From Calycina herbarum (lineage: Eukaryota; Ascomycota; Leotiomycetes; Helotiales; Pezizellaceae), in assembly GCA_001414485.1 (NCBI GenBank), contig LLEY01000063.1:124001-188000 (forward strand): a stretch of DNA of 64,000 bases, read 5' to 3'. The translations under genes were made by a program, and so were the position numbers. Shown here piece by piece: positions 47,520-59,003 of this stretch. The notes beneath the pieces are model-generated. The model searched no databases. It was not told the origin of the DNA and was given only the letters and a program-made list of their open reading frames with translations. Each line of letters begins with the position of its first letter. Positions within the stretch are counted from its first letter, which is position 1.

Positions 47520-48278
47520 TCTTGTGTGTGATTACCTCACTTATTTGTTATTTCGGACGAGTCATCTGGATATGGCTCTTTTATATTGCTCGCTTTTACT
47601 AATGCTCTCCATTTGGTTCTGTAGACAAGACTTTTCTCATAGGTACTCATCATACAAATTCGGGTTTGGTTTAGCTTATTCCTACCTCCTATTTCAAAAA
47701 GCCCAAGCCTCTCGGCGCTTGCGAAGAGGTAGAGAAAACTTTCTATCTCCCTGGTGACAGTTCAAAATTCTCCTTTGCCAATCCAAACTAGCTCGAGTGA
47801 ACCTATTTTTGATTTGACTCTTGAGTACACCCGAATGAACCACTCAAAAACGAAAACTTTTGCTCTATATGATTGAGAACAGCAACTGCACATACTGCCG
47901 CAAGACGGATGTCATTATGCAACCCCAGTTCCGAAGCAAATGATCCTCAAAAAATAGTCATATACAGTATTGTATTGTAAACTTTTGCAAGGACAAAACT
48001 TGAAAAATCAAAGAACACCCACCGCCCTCTTTCACCCCACACACTTCGAGAGACATACAGACTTGGGAGCGAATTGAAGCAAAATGGAGTTCGAAAGATT
48101 TAGTGCGCAAAGTACATATCATTGGAACCAGCAGTCCTCCGAGTAGGAAGAAGAGTTAGAATCAAACTTTCAACCCCGAGAGTCAAACCATATAGAAAGG
48201 GCAAAGGTTAAAAATTTTAAAAAAAAGTTTAGTTCATATTTACAACCCATCAATTCATTATCATAACCTTCGCTAAGT
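47520..48278. other. Intergenic
   Basis: 3' flank of the reductase gene. Nothing recognised. Confidence 0.4.
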
Positions 48279-50336
48279 CTAGGCATATCCAAACATCTCC
48301 GCATGAACATATATACCCTGTGCCCCAGTCCCTTTATGTACAGCTCTATCATCACTTATCGCCACGGCCGCATTCCTCGTACACTGTACCAAAGCCGGTG
48401 GACCACAAACCACTACCGCCATCTCACCCAGAGCCAGCTCGGCTGTCTTTCGAAGGATATTCGAGACGTGAGGACGGCCTGCTATTATATGTATCCTAGG
48501 ATCCACCAAACGATTCGACTTTTCGAGACTCGAGGTTGAAGAACTTGAATCGCGTTGGCGTTGGGATGCGCAGTTGCATGGAGCTGTGATGGCATCTTCG
48601 TCTGTAACAACACGGTTACAACAACAGTCTTTTGAAGATGTCAACTCTCGTGACGATATCTCGACAATGTTCTTCTCTTCCAATGGGCTTTCTCTCCCAG
48701 ATGTGGTTTGCCCAGGATCTTCACCCCTAATTGAAGATTTCCCACTTGTCAACACGTCATCGCAGGTAACGTAAATGCTAATCTCCATAGCAATATCATG
48801 GCCTTCGTTTCTCAATGCCTCAACCTCTCTGACAGCATTATCCAGCTGAGAAGAAAACCAGCTAACCGAAGCTGTCCTTTTGACCACCCAAATAAATCGA
48901 ATGTGTCGAGTGACAGCTCCAGAAGGAGTTTGAAATGGTAAGCGAGATGAATTTGGTGTTCCAACCCATTGCTGCACAATATCTCTCATCAGCGGTACTG
49001 TAAATGCTGCTCCAGTGGAACCTGCAACAAACACCAAACTATCGAATTGTCTTAGAGATCTGATTCTCGAATAAGGACCATCAATCAAAACAGATCTCGC
49101 CTTTGAGGTACTCTGATATGATGGTAGACTAGGCCAGACCTTCTGAGCATATTTGAAGAATCTTTTTGTAGCACCCTTCTTGGCTCGTACCACGAATTCC
49201 AGCTTGCCATCTTCTGGTAAACTGGCAATGGTGAAAGGGTGCGAGGAAAGAGGAGCCAGGACGTGACAGGCGAGGAACAAATGTTGACCAGCTTGCCATG
49301 TAATCGGTGGGTTCGCAATAGTGATCCGAGTATGTGTTTCATCGAGAGGCTCAAACGTCGCTTTGCACGCCAGGAGACCGCTGCTCTGCTTGTGCAAGAC
49401 CGAAAGATTTGCGTATACCACATATACCGCTCTCACTAACCGGTCGAAAGCCCAAAACGCAAGTGGTAACCAAAGCCATATCTTGTTCTCATCCGGAACG
49501 TGAAAGTAAAGAGCAACGAAGAATCCTAGCCAAGATATGACATGCTGAACCACGAATATCTCATAAGAAAGTCCTCGAATTGGCGCAAATGACGATAATA
49601 CCAACCAAAGCAAAACTCCCCCGGATGCTATTCCCTTTTGGGTCAAAGAATCGGTCTTGATCTTGACCATAATGTAATCATATTTTCCCCATACTGTAAA
49701 AAAGTATCCCATATGAATGAAAACCGTGAAGAGGAGTGAACGTGCGGTCCATCGATGAAGCCAACTCAAACGTTCATACCCAGCACCAGTGAAAAATCCA
49801 ATTAAATTCCGTTTTCCGGAGAGTAAGACGATGAGTGGTAATTGACAAACGGCGATAAATCCAGATCTATATCCAATATCCTCGAATTGCAAGAAATCCT
49901 TTGGATTGAGTCTGTAAAAGACACATACCACAATCAAAACCAAATATCCCACCAGTATCGTTATTGGCCCAACCGGAGGGAGATAGAAGTGTTTGCCTTT
50001 GATTGATAATGGAATGGAGTAATTCGCGTATTCTCGAATGAGCGCTGATAATGTCGCATGAGATTGAAAGAAGAATGATGTCGGCTTGGCAGCGTTAGGG
50101 GATTTCCTTGCGGAGATTCTTTGATAGCATAGAATCTTGTTGATGACGTTTGCTGCTGTTGCAACGGCGATGGCTGTTCCGACAAAAGCCCAAAAGATTT
50201 GTTGCATATGAAAAAGGCCTGGCACGCCAGCTGCCATTACCATCTCCCCACCAGATGCACTGTGGTCATGCCGAGCAGCAATTGAAGCCATCTTGACGAG
50301 TTTTGTTTCTGTCCGATCACTGACAAGATATTCCAA
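48279..50336 (-). CDS. Ferric/cupric reductase transmembrane component (FRE family)
   Basis: An intronless 685-aa ORF. ATG 50336 is the first Met; a second at 50291 (MASIAARH) is equally plausible. A His/Met-containing N-terminus (HDHSASGGEMVMAAG) precedes several membrane segments. The haem-binding histidine pairs are in LHRWTARSLLFTVFIHMGYF and VVQHVISWLGFFVALYFHV. FAD binding is marked by HPFTIAS (about residue 366), NADPH binding by GPYSRIR and VVCGPPALVQ. Before the last motif an inserted region carries two cysteine groups (CCCN and CNC) in a serine-rich loop. It transfers electrons from NADPH across the plasma membrane to Fe(III) or Cu(II). It lies head to head with a copper transporter, which suggests a cupric reductase role (inference). 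Confidence 0.9.
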   Translation of the reverse strand: MEYLVSDRTETKLVKMASIAARHDHSASGGEMVMAAGVPGLFHMQQIFWAFVGTAIAVATAANVINKILCYQRISARKSPNAAKPTSFFFQSHATLSALIREYANYSIPLSIKGKHFYLPPVGPITILVGYLVLIVVCVFYRLNPKDFLQFEDIGYRSGFIAVCQLPLIVLLSGKRNLIGFFTGAGYERLSWLHRWTARSLLFTVFIHMGYFFTVWGKYDYIMVKIKTDSLTQKGIASGGVLLWLVLSSFAPIRGLSYEIFVVQHVISWLGFFVALYFHVPDENKIWLWLPLAFWAFDRLVRAVYVVYANLSVLHKQSSGLLACKATFEPLDETHTRITIANPPITWQAGQHLFLACHVLAPLSSHPFTIASLPEDGKLEFVVRAKKGATKRFFKYAQKVWPSLPSYQSTSKARSVLIDGPYSRIRSLRQFDSLVFVAGSTGAAFTVPLMRDIVQQWVGTPNSSRLPFQTPSGAVTRHIRFIWVVKRTASVSWFSSQLDNAVREVEALRNEGHDIAMEISIYVTCDDVLTSGKSSIRGEDPGQTTSGRESPLEEKNIVEISSRELTSSKDCCCNRVVTDEDAITAPCNCASQRQRDSSSSTSSLEKSNRLVDPRIHIIAGRPHVSNILRKTAELALGEMAVVVCGPPALVQCTRNAAVAISDDRAVHKGTGAQGIYVHAEMFGYA

Positions 50337-51606
50337 ATTGGACTCCGATGCGAAATATCGTCAAGCGATATTCTCCGGCCGGAGGGACGACGTCTGAATT
50401 TAGGAAAGGAAAAGGTTGGCTTCGTGATGTAGTTTTACATCGGTATGGAAGCTAGTTGAATCGCTTGTATTGTTGAATGGGGTGCCAGTTGGTCAGCGGT
50501 AATGGGGATTAGATGTGAGGTCCCAAGTTGCGAGAGAGATTTGAAAAAGAATGAAGATGGTCAGTACAGTCTACTACTCTGTGGAGTGATGGATATGGTA
50601 AGGGTATTACAGCATCTTGCAGCGTAGGGAAGGTGCTATCCTGCAACTAGTGGGGCCCACAAGATGTTCTGCAACACCCTGAGCAGATTCCAGAGACAGC
50701 TAAAGATGCACAAAGAGGCGCAAACCAGCGCAGATGATCACTGCTTGGACGGGGAGCTTACTCCGACCAAATAATTCGGGGTTTGCGCAGGTTGTCTCGA
50801 TTCTTTTGCTGGAAGGGGTATTGAAGATGCTCAGGCTTGTAATTAGCGGGGCTGATAAGCTTTTCACTAGGCCCTTGGGAGGGAATGGTTGCGGGTCTGG
50901 ATTTTTAACCAGTATTGCTCGCTTAGTGGTGGGTCGTAGGACATCTGTGTGATTGAAGGTTGTCTAGATGTTTGCACAGACAAAGAATTGTTTCCACGAT
51001 CTAGAAACCGTTGAAAAGGTGGCTTTAAGGGGTGAAATACGATCGTATAAATCGTTGAATACGAATTACGTTACTCAACGTCACCCGTCTCTCTGAATAA
51101 GACATTGTTGTTCACGTGATCTCGCCAAGACATGCCCATGCCTTAAGACAGGGGCTCAAACTGCTCAAACTCCCTCAGACCTTCCTCATCAATGCCAAGT
51201 AGCGTAAATACCGTGGTCCACATCAAGAGCATCTTGGCTGCCCCAGAGTTCCCCAGGAAATCCAAGAAAGTTAAGAGTCTCTGATGGCCATGGTCGTGTT
51301 CGTTCGCTAGGCCCACTATTTTTCATCTATTCTTGCGACCCTCTTCAAACTCTTAAACACGTTTTGAAGATCACCGATGCGAAGCATAAGTTTGACATCA
51401 GCTTAAACTCATATTCTCTCACGAACGCACCTACTGTACCTTCAATAAGTACGGCCGCTCCTGCCTCGATTCATCATCTCCAACCCCAACCAGAATATAC
51501 TCTCCTCAACTACCACCCTAATCTTCTTATCGATCATCAGAGCTGAGCTCGGATTTCACCTAATCAACCACCACCTCACAACCTCGATTCTTCAACAAAA
51601 ATTAAT
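50337..51606. promoter_or_regulatory. Divergent promoter region, reductase / copper transporter
   Basis: 1.27 kb separates the start codons of the reductase (minus) and Ctr (plus). The hexamer TGCTCA, the core of Mac1-type copper-sensor sites, occurs three times: 50680-50685 (reverse), 50828-50833 and 51162-51167. A GATA core (CTGATAAG) lies near 50851. Site assignment is by motif only. Confidence 0.4.
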
Positions 51607-52224
51607 ATGGATATGAGTATGGACATGTCTGGTAGCACCTCCACCACAGAGCCAGCCACCATGACCGCATCTTCAATGTCCATGGTCTTCTTCTCCGCCA
51701 CGAACACAGCACTTTACTCGTCCATGTGGACACCAAAAAGTATCGGACAGTATGCCGGAACCTGCATATTCCTCATCCTTTTGGCCATGGTGTTCCGAGG
51801 TCTTTTGGCAGCAAAGGCATGGAAGGAAGCAGCGTGGATGGATGCCGAGTTCAATCGAAGATATGTCACAGTAGCTGGAAAACAACCAAAGGCCGAACGA
51901 ATGTCAACGGACAGCAAGCGTATGATCTTGACGGAAAACGGTGTTGAGGAGGAAGTTATGGTTGTCAAGAAGACTGGAATGGCTGTTCGTCCCTGGAGGT
52001 TTACCGTCGATCCCGTTCGTGCCGCTATCGATACTGTTATTGCTGGTGTTGGATATCTTCTGTAAGTATTCTGCATCCCCGTTCACCCTTGAAAATATTT
52101 CTAACGATTCTACAGTATGTTGTCAATCATGACCATGAACGTGGGATATTTCCTATCGGTGCTTGGTGGAACATTCTTGGGTAGTCTTGCTTTGGGACGA
52201 TATATGGTTACCGGCGACCACTAG
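51607..52224 (+). CDS. Ctr-family copper transporter
   Basis: Two exons (51607-52061, 52116-52224) encode 187 aa. The extracellular N-terminus has Met motifs (MDMSMDMSG, TASSMSMVFF). Membrane segment 1 is GTCIFLILLAMVFRGLLAA. A cytosolic loop follows. Segments 2 and 3 contain the conserved MxxxM in MLSIMTMNVGYF and the tight-packing GGTFLGSLALGR, both family hallmarks. The trimer imports Cu(I). The short N-terminus resembles Ctr3/Ctr2-type proteins. Placed head to head with a metalloreductase, as expected for high-affinity copper uptake. Confidence 0.93.
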
Positions 52225-54278
52225 TCTCATACATGCACTACGCCACACCTTACTTAATGATTTGATGTTGGAGTTCCGGTTTGGATTTGGCCTGGACTGA
52301 GCATTGTGGGCACTGCTAATCAGTCGATGCAATGAATCGCTACGATAAACGAAAATCGAGCGGTCGACAGAACAGAGCGGTTATATTTAGATATTGTATG
52401 TATTGAAACCCAAAACTGTATATACATAGACGAATTCTAGGATTCCGCTTCAGAATATTGTGCCACGAGGGCATTTCCTCTGGTCACATTTCTCATTTCT
52501 ATTTTTGTGAATTCCAACTTGGGGGTCTGAATTCTGTCGTGTGGTTTCGTATATCAAACGAAACTCAACATCGTCAGCGTCTCATGCAATGTGGTATTAA
52601 AACTCTTGGCTTGCGACGACTTCTGGCTGGGTAAATGCCGAAGGCTATAACACTAATGAAAAGTGATTTACTTCAAGGCTAAATTCTTGCAGTAATGCTT
52701 ACGTGACTTCCTACAGACTTCCATCGTAAAACCACACTTTAAAATCGCTTTCTCGAACTGTCGGTCCAAGCTCCCTTCATGCCCGAAGACACTTCTTCTT
52801 GTGAATGCTACTTGAAGTTTCTCCGAATCCTCCAGGTCAATTGCTTCCATTGGATGGAAGTTTCTTTTCAACGCAAAAAGGGTCCTGCTTAGACCATCAA
52901 GTCAGTGCATTCTCCCGGTGAACCGGTAAAAAAACAACGTCTTAGCGAACTTATGGTCGCAACACAGACACCCGTACATAAACAAGATCCAAAACTATAT
53001 GACGGTATGGTAGAGCTTCGTTTAACCTCCCTTTTCTTTTGAGGCTGAAGTAGGCTTACAGTTTATTTGAAAACAAGGGAGAAAGCTTGCTCTCTCTTGC
53101 AGTTTTCACTGTCCAACCTTCACCTTCACATGAACTCCCTTCTTCACTCTCCTCTTTCTCATAATCTCCTATTTAGGTCTTCCGGACCCACTATTTTCCG
53201 TTAAATAAACCAATCCCAGACCTCCCTCCCAACATCTCAAGCATATCAAAGAAAGCAAAGAATAAGGAAACTCTTTCAACAAAGACATAGTTCAAACCCG
53301 TCACCTCTCCTCAACGTCCAATAAAGAAGATGCACAAGCCTAACTTCGGCTAGTAGGAACTTTGGTGGGATCCAACAACCGCGCCTATGATACGCCGGTG
53401 CATTGTTGGAGCCTTGGATTGATGAAAATTTCAGTCTGGTCTGTCTGGTAAGTTCTCTCACCTTCAAGTTATTACATTTCAGTATGTTGACTATTCACAG
53501 TTTGTTCGCCAGTCAGAAGTCGCTAAGCCCAAAGGTTCCAAATACATTTGGAAGAAGACGAAGAGATGAAATATCTCTTCTTCTTACGCGTGCTTGATCC
53601 CATCGTCCCCGACACTTCCCGCCTATTTAAGGGATTGTTTGATTACTGTACAAGTACTGTTCACTGTAAGTTCCAGCTTTCACACATGAAAAAGAAAAAA
53701 TTACTGACGTGATTTACAGCTGAAGAAAAAAAATTCCCGAATTGAGAACTTGTGGTGCGACAAGCACAAGGCATTTATCTATCCTAAGAACTATGTCGCC
53801 CGATCCCTATGGGTAAGTTATCTCCCTATTCTAAGAGCGTGATGGGAATTGAACTATGAACTATTTTTTGTCTTTGTCTTCTCTACCCTTGAGATGGGAG
53901 AATGAAATAATTGAAGAGGTAAGTTGTGAAAGATCGTAAATTTTTGAAAAATAAAGAAAAAACTCAAAGCTTTAGAAATTAGACTAATCAGCTATCAATA
54001 GACAAGTTGAAACACAGTCTAACTTGGGAGATGAATCAACATCAAATGAAACATTTGTAAAAGCAGGTTTAACTCGACTTAAAACAAGTACATCATTAAT
54101 AGAGGAGTTAATAGACTTCAGTTTATTTGTCCACCATGTCCACCATCAAGTCAAACATCAAATTTCTAGAATACCCCCTCGAAATATTGGCCCATTCAAG
54201 TTCATAACCCCAGCTCAGATCCCGCGATTTGGGAAAAGGCGCTAGCAGGGATCAAATATGGGGTCACCCCAGGAAACA

Positions 54279-55228
54279 TGCTCAAATCTTCTCGCACATC
54301 ACTTCTTGGCGTTGACCGCAACTTCACCAGCAGCGGCTATCAGCAGCGGATAGCAAAGCGACCGAATATTGCACCACTTCGATGATCTACTCGCCTAGAT
54401 GATTTCACAATACGACCGAGGAATCTGGTAGTGACTCGCTCGTTTTTGCTTCTAAATCGATTCACCAAGACACAGGCTTCTTCCCCGGCGAGGGCAAGGT
54501 GCATAAGAATTTCTCCATGTGGATTGCTCCGAGCCATGGATGAAGGATAAAGGAAAATTGATAAGCTTTTGTACGAGTGGAGATCATACCAACCTCATCT
54601 TCTCGGAGCTCTTTGAAACGAGAGCCAACTTGCTCAAGGAGGCTGAAAGATATCCGCACCAGATATGTTTTGAGAGAAAAGGAGCTTGTTGGAGATGTTG
54701 CTGACCCTTCTTATGTATATCCAAGGTTGAAACTTGATCACAAGTCCCAAGTTTCTTCACCCGGCAACCCCAGATGGCACACTTGGCTTGCATGCAAAAA
54801 GTCGGGGGTCTGACGCCCAGCCACAGACAATGGGATTGGCGAATTGCATGCTTGTATTCCAACTTTGAGCAGGATACATCTGATCCATTTGAGCACATTT
54901 ACTCAAACCCAGACCTCCGGGTGCTCTAGCTCGAGGGTTACACGCTGAGGAAATGGACCGAGGAAGGAAACTTCCAGGTTAATCCGAAGCTTAGCTGCAA
55001 AAATCTCCCGTGCCTGGCATGCAGCTGGCCTCTTGGCTGCAGCGGTTCTACTCATTTTTGGGGGAGCTTTATAATGAAGCTTCCTCTCCTTCTTGCACTT
55101 TTTTTTCTGTTTGTTGTTTGCTTATTTCACCTTGATGGTTCCTTCCCCATAATTCAATCACTTCGTCCAATCACGTCAGAACCTTCCCATCTCTTAAACT
55201 TTCCCAGATTACTCATTAAATTTGCTCA
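54279..55228. promoter_or_regulatory. Cluster of TGCTCA copper-regulator-like motifs
   Basis: TGCTCA or its complement occurs five times: 54279-54284, 54631-54636, 54866-54871 (reverse), 54890-54897 as TGAGCACA (reverse of TGTGCTCA), and 55221-55228 as TTTGCTCA. About 0.5 would be expected by chance in 1.07 kb counting both strands at even base composition. TTTGCTCA matches the yeast Mac1 site; TGTGCTCA is the site I recall for the Aspergillus homologue. The nearest lies 118 bases before the X325 start codon. Confidence 0.45.
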
Positions 55229-55296
55229 CTCTTCTGAACCTCCTCAAATTACTCAACAAAATCTATATAATTGACATCCGATTGCGATCTCCAACT

Positions 55297-55321
55297 CACA
55301 AACACTCACAAACACTCACAA
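55297..55321 (+). repeat. Short tandem repeat in 5' leader
   Basis: A ten-base unit (ACACTCACAA) occurs two to three times just before the X325 start codon, inside the probable leader. Confidence 0.5.
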
Positions 55322-55345
55322 AAGACTCCTCCAAAATTCTTCAAG

Positions 55346-56054
55346 ATGAAGTCTTCAATCATTGCTCTAGCCGCATTTACATCCGTTGCTTCAGCACACT
55401 TCAATCTCAATTTCCCAACTGCTCGTGGATTCGACGAGGATAAACTCACCCAGTTCCCATGCGGATCATTCGACACAGTTTCCTCTACCAGAACACCATG
55501 GCCATTGACCGGAGGTTCAATTGCACTTGAGATGGGGTATGTCTTCCATTCCCATCCCCAAAAAAGCTCCAATTTCTAACAAACTCCACAGACACATTGA
55601 CGCAACAGTCGAAGTAACCATCGCATTCGGAAACTCCCCCGGCTCCTCCTTCAACACCGTCCTCAAAAAGCCCATCTCCCAAACCGGCCTCGGCGCCTTC
55701 TGCATGACCAGCATCTCCCTCCCCTCAGGTCTCAACGTCACCGAAGGAACCAATGCGACAATCCAGGTCCTCACAAACGGAGACCCCGATGGTGGATTGT
55801 ACAACTGTGCTGACATCACATTCTCGTCCACCGCCGCGGCGCCGGCTAGTGACGTGTGCAAGAACGGAACGGGTGTTACTGCTACGGTGGCTACTAGCAC
55901 CAAGAATCCTAATGAAACTACTTCTGGTAGTACGACCTCGAGTTCCGCCGGTGCATCATCTTCGGCGGCCAAGAGCGGTGCTATGAAGGCTTTGAATGCG
56001 GGTGTTGGTGGATTGGCGATGGCTGGATTTGCGGCTGTGGTTATGGTTTTGTAA
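55346..56054 (+). CDS. GPI-anchored Bim1/X325 LPMO-like copper protein
   Basis: Two exons (55346-55536, 55592-56054) encode 217 aa. Signal peptide residues 1-17 end ASA, leaving His18 as mature N-terminus (HFNLNFP), as in LPMO-like copper proteins. A second His (EMGHIDA, residue 65, mature 48) spans the intron and would complete the histidine brace; an Asp in GDPDGGLYNCAD is the likely third ligand of the X325 family. Four to six cysteines and FPCGSF support the fold. A Ser/Thr-rich linker and hydrophobic tail (LAMAGFAAVVMVL) predict a GPI anchor. Cryptococcus Bim1 of this family aids Ctr1-dependent copper import; X325 proteins lack polysaccharide oxidation. Upstream Mac1-like motifs fit copper regulation. 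Confidence 0.85.
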
Positions 56055-56496
56055 GGGAAAAAAGAATGCGGTGTAAATAGTTGCTTGGTGGGGGATATGA
56101 ATTTATGATAAGTAATCGCCTTTGGGAGTTTTCTCGAATCGCATGATGTGAACTGAAATTCTTTCCCAATGACTCTAATGCTCTGCTTTACTCGGTGTTT
56201 GTGTAGCGTGCTCTCACGACGTTCTTTTTGTAGCTTACTCTAGTCCTCGACAATTGATGGCTTACTCCCGACCCTTTTTGCCCCCAAATCTGATGCTTGG
56301 CTTACGGTTGGCTTTCTCGCGACTTTCCAAATATAATGTTGGAAGGTCTTTAATTTCAAGTCACACAATACCTTGCACGTCGGTCAATAATCCGCGGAGG
56401 CGGCTCGTGGAAGCTCAAGTGACTGTAATCTTATTATTGGTGTCGCAGCGTGAATATTGGACAACAGCAGTATGCAATGTAATTTCAAAGCCCAAC
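56055..56496. other. Intergenic, convergent 3' flanks
   Basis: Between X325 and homogentisate dioxygenase 3' ends. No feature recognised. Confidence 0.4.
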
Positions 56497-58196
56497 CTAA
56501 GCACTCCCACTAGCAACACCATTCTGACTCTCAACCTTCACCCCATTAACCCCCTTCATAATCTCCCGAATCTCCTCCTCATACTGCGAAAAGTTATCCA
56601 CCAAATTATCCCACATCTTCGGCTCATGCTCATGTCTCTTCTCACTGCTCCAAGCATACTCCGTGATAGTAAACGGTCTGCAACTCTCAAACATAAACGC
56701 AATCGCTCCCTCTGAAATCCTCATCTCAGGAGGTGGGTTTTCAGAAGCGGCTTTGAATTGCTCATATGCGACTCCATGAGGCACATTTCCACATTCGAAT
56801 GAGACGCTACCGGGTTGAAAAGCATCCGATCGTCCTCCGTATTCCCCGTAGATGAGACCCATTAGCTCTGATGCTACGTTTCGGTGGTAGTATGGGGGGC
56901 GGTAGGTGTGGCTTGCGACGTCCCAGCGGGGGGAGAAGATCAAGAAGTCGGCGAGGGGCGCGGTGGGATCGCGGGATTTGGCGGTGAGGACGCAGAAGAT
57001 GGAGGGGTCGATGTGGTCTACTGATATTGAACCTACATTGACGAATTTCGTGAGGTCGTATTTATACGGGACCTGATTTCTCGGTTAGCTTTTCTCGGTT
57101 GCCCTTGAGATGTTATGGAGAGACGTGCGTAAGTTCCATGCCAGGCGACGACATCAAACGGAGAATGTCCTTGTGTACTCTTGAAGAATTTCCCACCGAG
57201 TTTATAAACAATCTCCCACCTCTCCTTTTTGACTTCATATTTCGCCTTGGGTGTCAAGAAATCCCTTGTGTTCGCGAGACCATTTGCACCTAGTGGTCCT
57301 AATTCTGGCAAGTCAAAGTTTGCTCCCCAGACTTCTAAGATATAACCTCGAGAAGGACCATCCGGGAGTTCAACGCGGAATCTTTGTCCTCGTTGGATGA
57401 CGCAGATTTCACCGGGTTGAACGTAAATTGGACCGAATTCGGTTTGTATATCTAGAGATCCTTGTTGGGGGACAATCAAGAAATCCCCATCTGAGTTGAC
57501 AAATGCTTTTTGTGTCATGTTGGTGTTGGCTGTGTAGACGTGCGTTGCTATTCCCTCGCGTAAAGTTGGATCTCCCGAGCCAGCGACTGTCTTGAGGCCG
57601 GTGACGAAGTCTACTCCTCCTTCGGAGGGGATATCGAATGGTAACCATGCGAGTTGGGTAGGAGAAACATGAACGCGAGGATTTATAGGTAGGAAGTTTG
57701 ATTCCGTATCAGGATTATCTGGTAGATCGGTCTAGATCCATAGATGTCAGAAAACGAATAATCAGTAGTGGTGAGAAACTTACGAATCCTTCATGTGCAA
57801 CCGCTGGTCGAACACGATACAACCAAGATCTTTTGTTTGAAGCTCGTGGTGCTACGAAAGCCGATCCTGTCATCTGCTCTGCGTAAAGACCGAATCGTAC
57901 GCATCTTGGGCTGTTTTGGCCTTGAGGAATGGTTCCTGGGATAGCTTCTGATTCAAAGCTTGAGTGGATTTAGCGAGATACATGGAATGGAAGGAGTTGG
58001 GGACTTACTGGTTTCCAAAACCTGCTTGGTACTAAGAATTGTTAGATATAATTTATAAAACACGATTGAAAAGAAGGAGTACCTCGTATGGATCATTCTT
58101 CCTCAACGCAAAAGAAGGAATCGTTCCATCTTTCTGAGTTTCCGCCCAGTGAAAGATCTTTTGATATTCCTTGGGATCTGAAGCTTGAGAGGGCAT
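56497..58196 (-). CDS. hmgA: Homogentisate 1,2-dioxygenase
   Basis: Five minus-strand exons (58196-58083, 58031-58009, 57958-57784, 57731-57129, 57072-56497) encode 496 aa. It opens the aromatic ring of homogentisate in tyrosine and phenylalanine breakdown and needs Fe(II). Family blocks seen are YQAGFGN over intron 2, [39 protein letters not shown] and [20 protein letters not shown]. Metal-site histidines lie in the [10 protein letters not shown] and PPYYHRNV segments and the glutamate in the [10 protein letters not shown] segment (family knowledge). The intron at 57128-57073 joins GTY to VPY only if it uses a GC donor (GCACGT) with a CAG acceptor. A 23-nt exon is present. Function is certain. 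Confidence 0.93.
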
Positions 58197-59003
58197 TATC
58201 GCTGAACTTTTTCTCGGTCTCCTTTTTAAAATTGAGTGACAAGTTCATTGACAATCAGGAAAGTAAAAAGAACCATCTATACAAATCGCGGGGAACCAAC
58301 AAGCCCCACCCCCTTATAAGCTATAGCGTCCACCTCCATGTGGGAGCTTACAACCCATTCAAACCCACACACCATCATCGCGATCCCAAAATCGATCCAA
58401 CATTGCAATGCGGCTGACGGGCGAATCTTCTCCCGTCCGGCAAAAGAACCCCTCTTCATCCCCTCGTCGGGAGTTCCCCAATTAGAGAGAGCTTTCTGGC
58501 TGACCATAAAGTTGGTAAGACGGACTCCATGCAGAATGATCCCACACAACGCGGGGTAAAGTAGGTATTCGTGGAGTTCCAATCACTCGATTGGAGCAGA
58601 GAATTGCTCTTTAGATGAAGTTGGATGTTGTCGGTAGCTCGGATCGGCTTGGTTTTTGATGGAAAAGTTATAAATAGAAGGCGGAGACAAACGTGATCGA
58701 GATGTCACGTTTTTGTTCACATTAATCTTCTTATTTCAATTTGAACATGGGAAAGACTAGATAGATCGGAAATTTTGAGGCTGCCTTAGTTTCTTACTTC
58801 CGGACCTCAATGCTCTTTCGGCTGTGGTCCTGGATGTTATGAATAAATGGCAAGCGAGCCTTAATTTATTAATTTATTTATCATCCAATACGCCATATAC
58901 CATACGCTAATAATGAGCATCTCAGACGCTATCCAACTCCAACAACCTTGCTTCATCAGATTCCCAAAAGCTTCATCCAACCGCTTTCTCAAAAAAAAAA
59001 AAC
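58197..59003. other. Intergenic
   Basis: Upstream region of homogentisate dioxygenase and the 3' flank of the following minus-strand gene. A ten-A run sits near 58990. Nothing else recognised. Confidence 0.4.

Larger units (their letters stand above)
52225..55345. other. 3.1-kb spacer in the copper locus
   Basis: No gene is recognised. Short open frames on both strands lack family features. The segment 53680-54030 is A/T-rich. The last 1.1 kb is annotated as the X325 upstream region because of its motif content. Confidence 0.5.

Noticed and set aside
50850..50856. GATA core as an iron-regulator (SreA) site
   Set aside because: Only the core TGATAAG matches; the full ATCWGATAA site is not present, and single GATA cores are frequent by chance.
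53276..54813. Several 60-80 codon ORFs in the copper-locus spacer
   Set aside because: None has a signal peptide, domain or linked exons; they appear on both strands at random.
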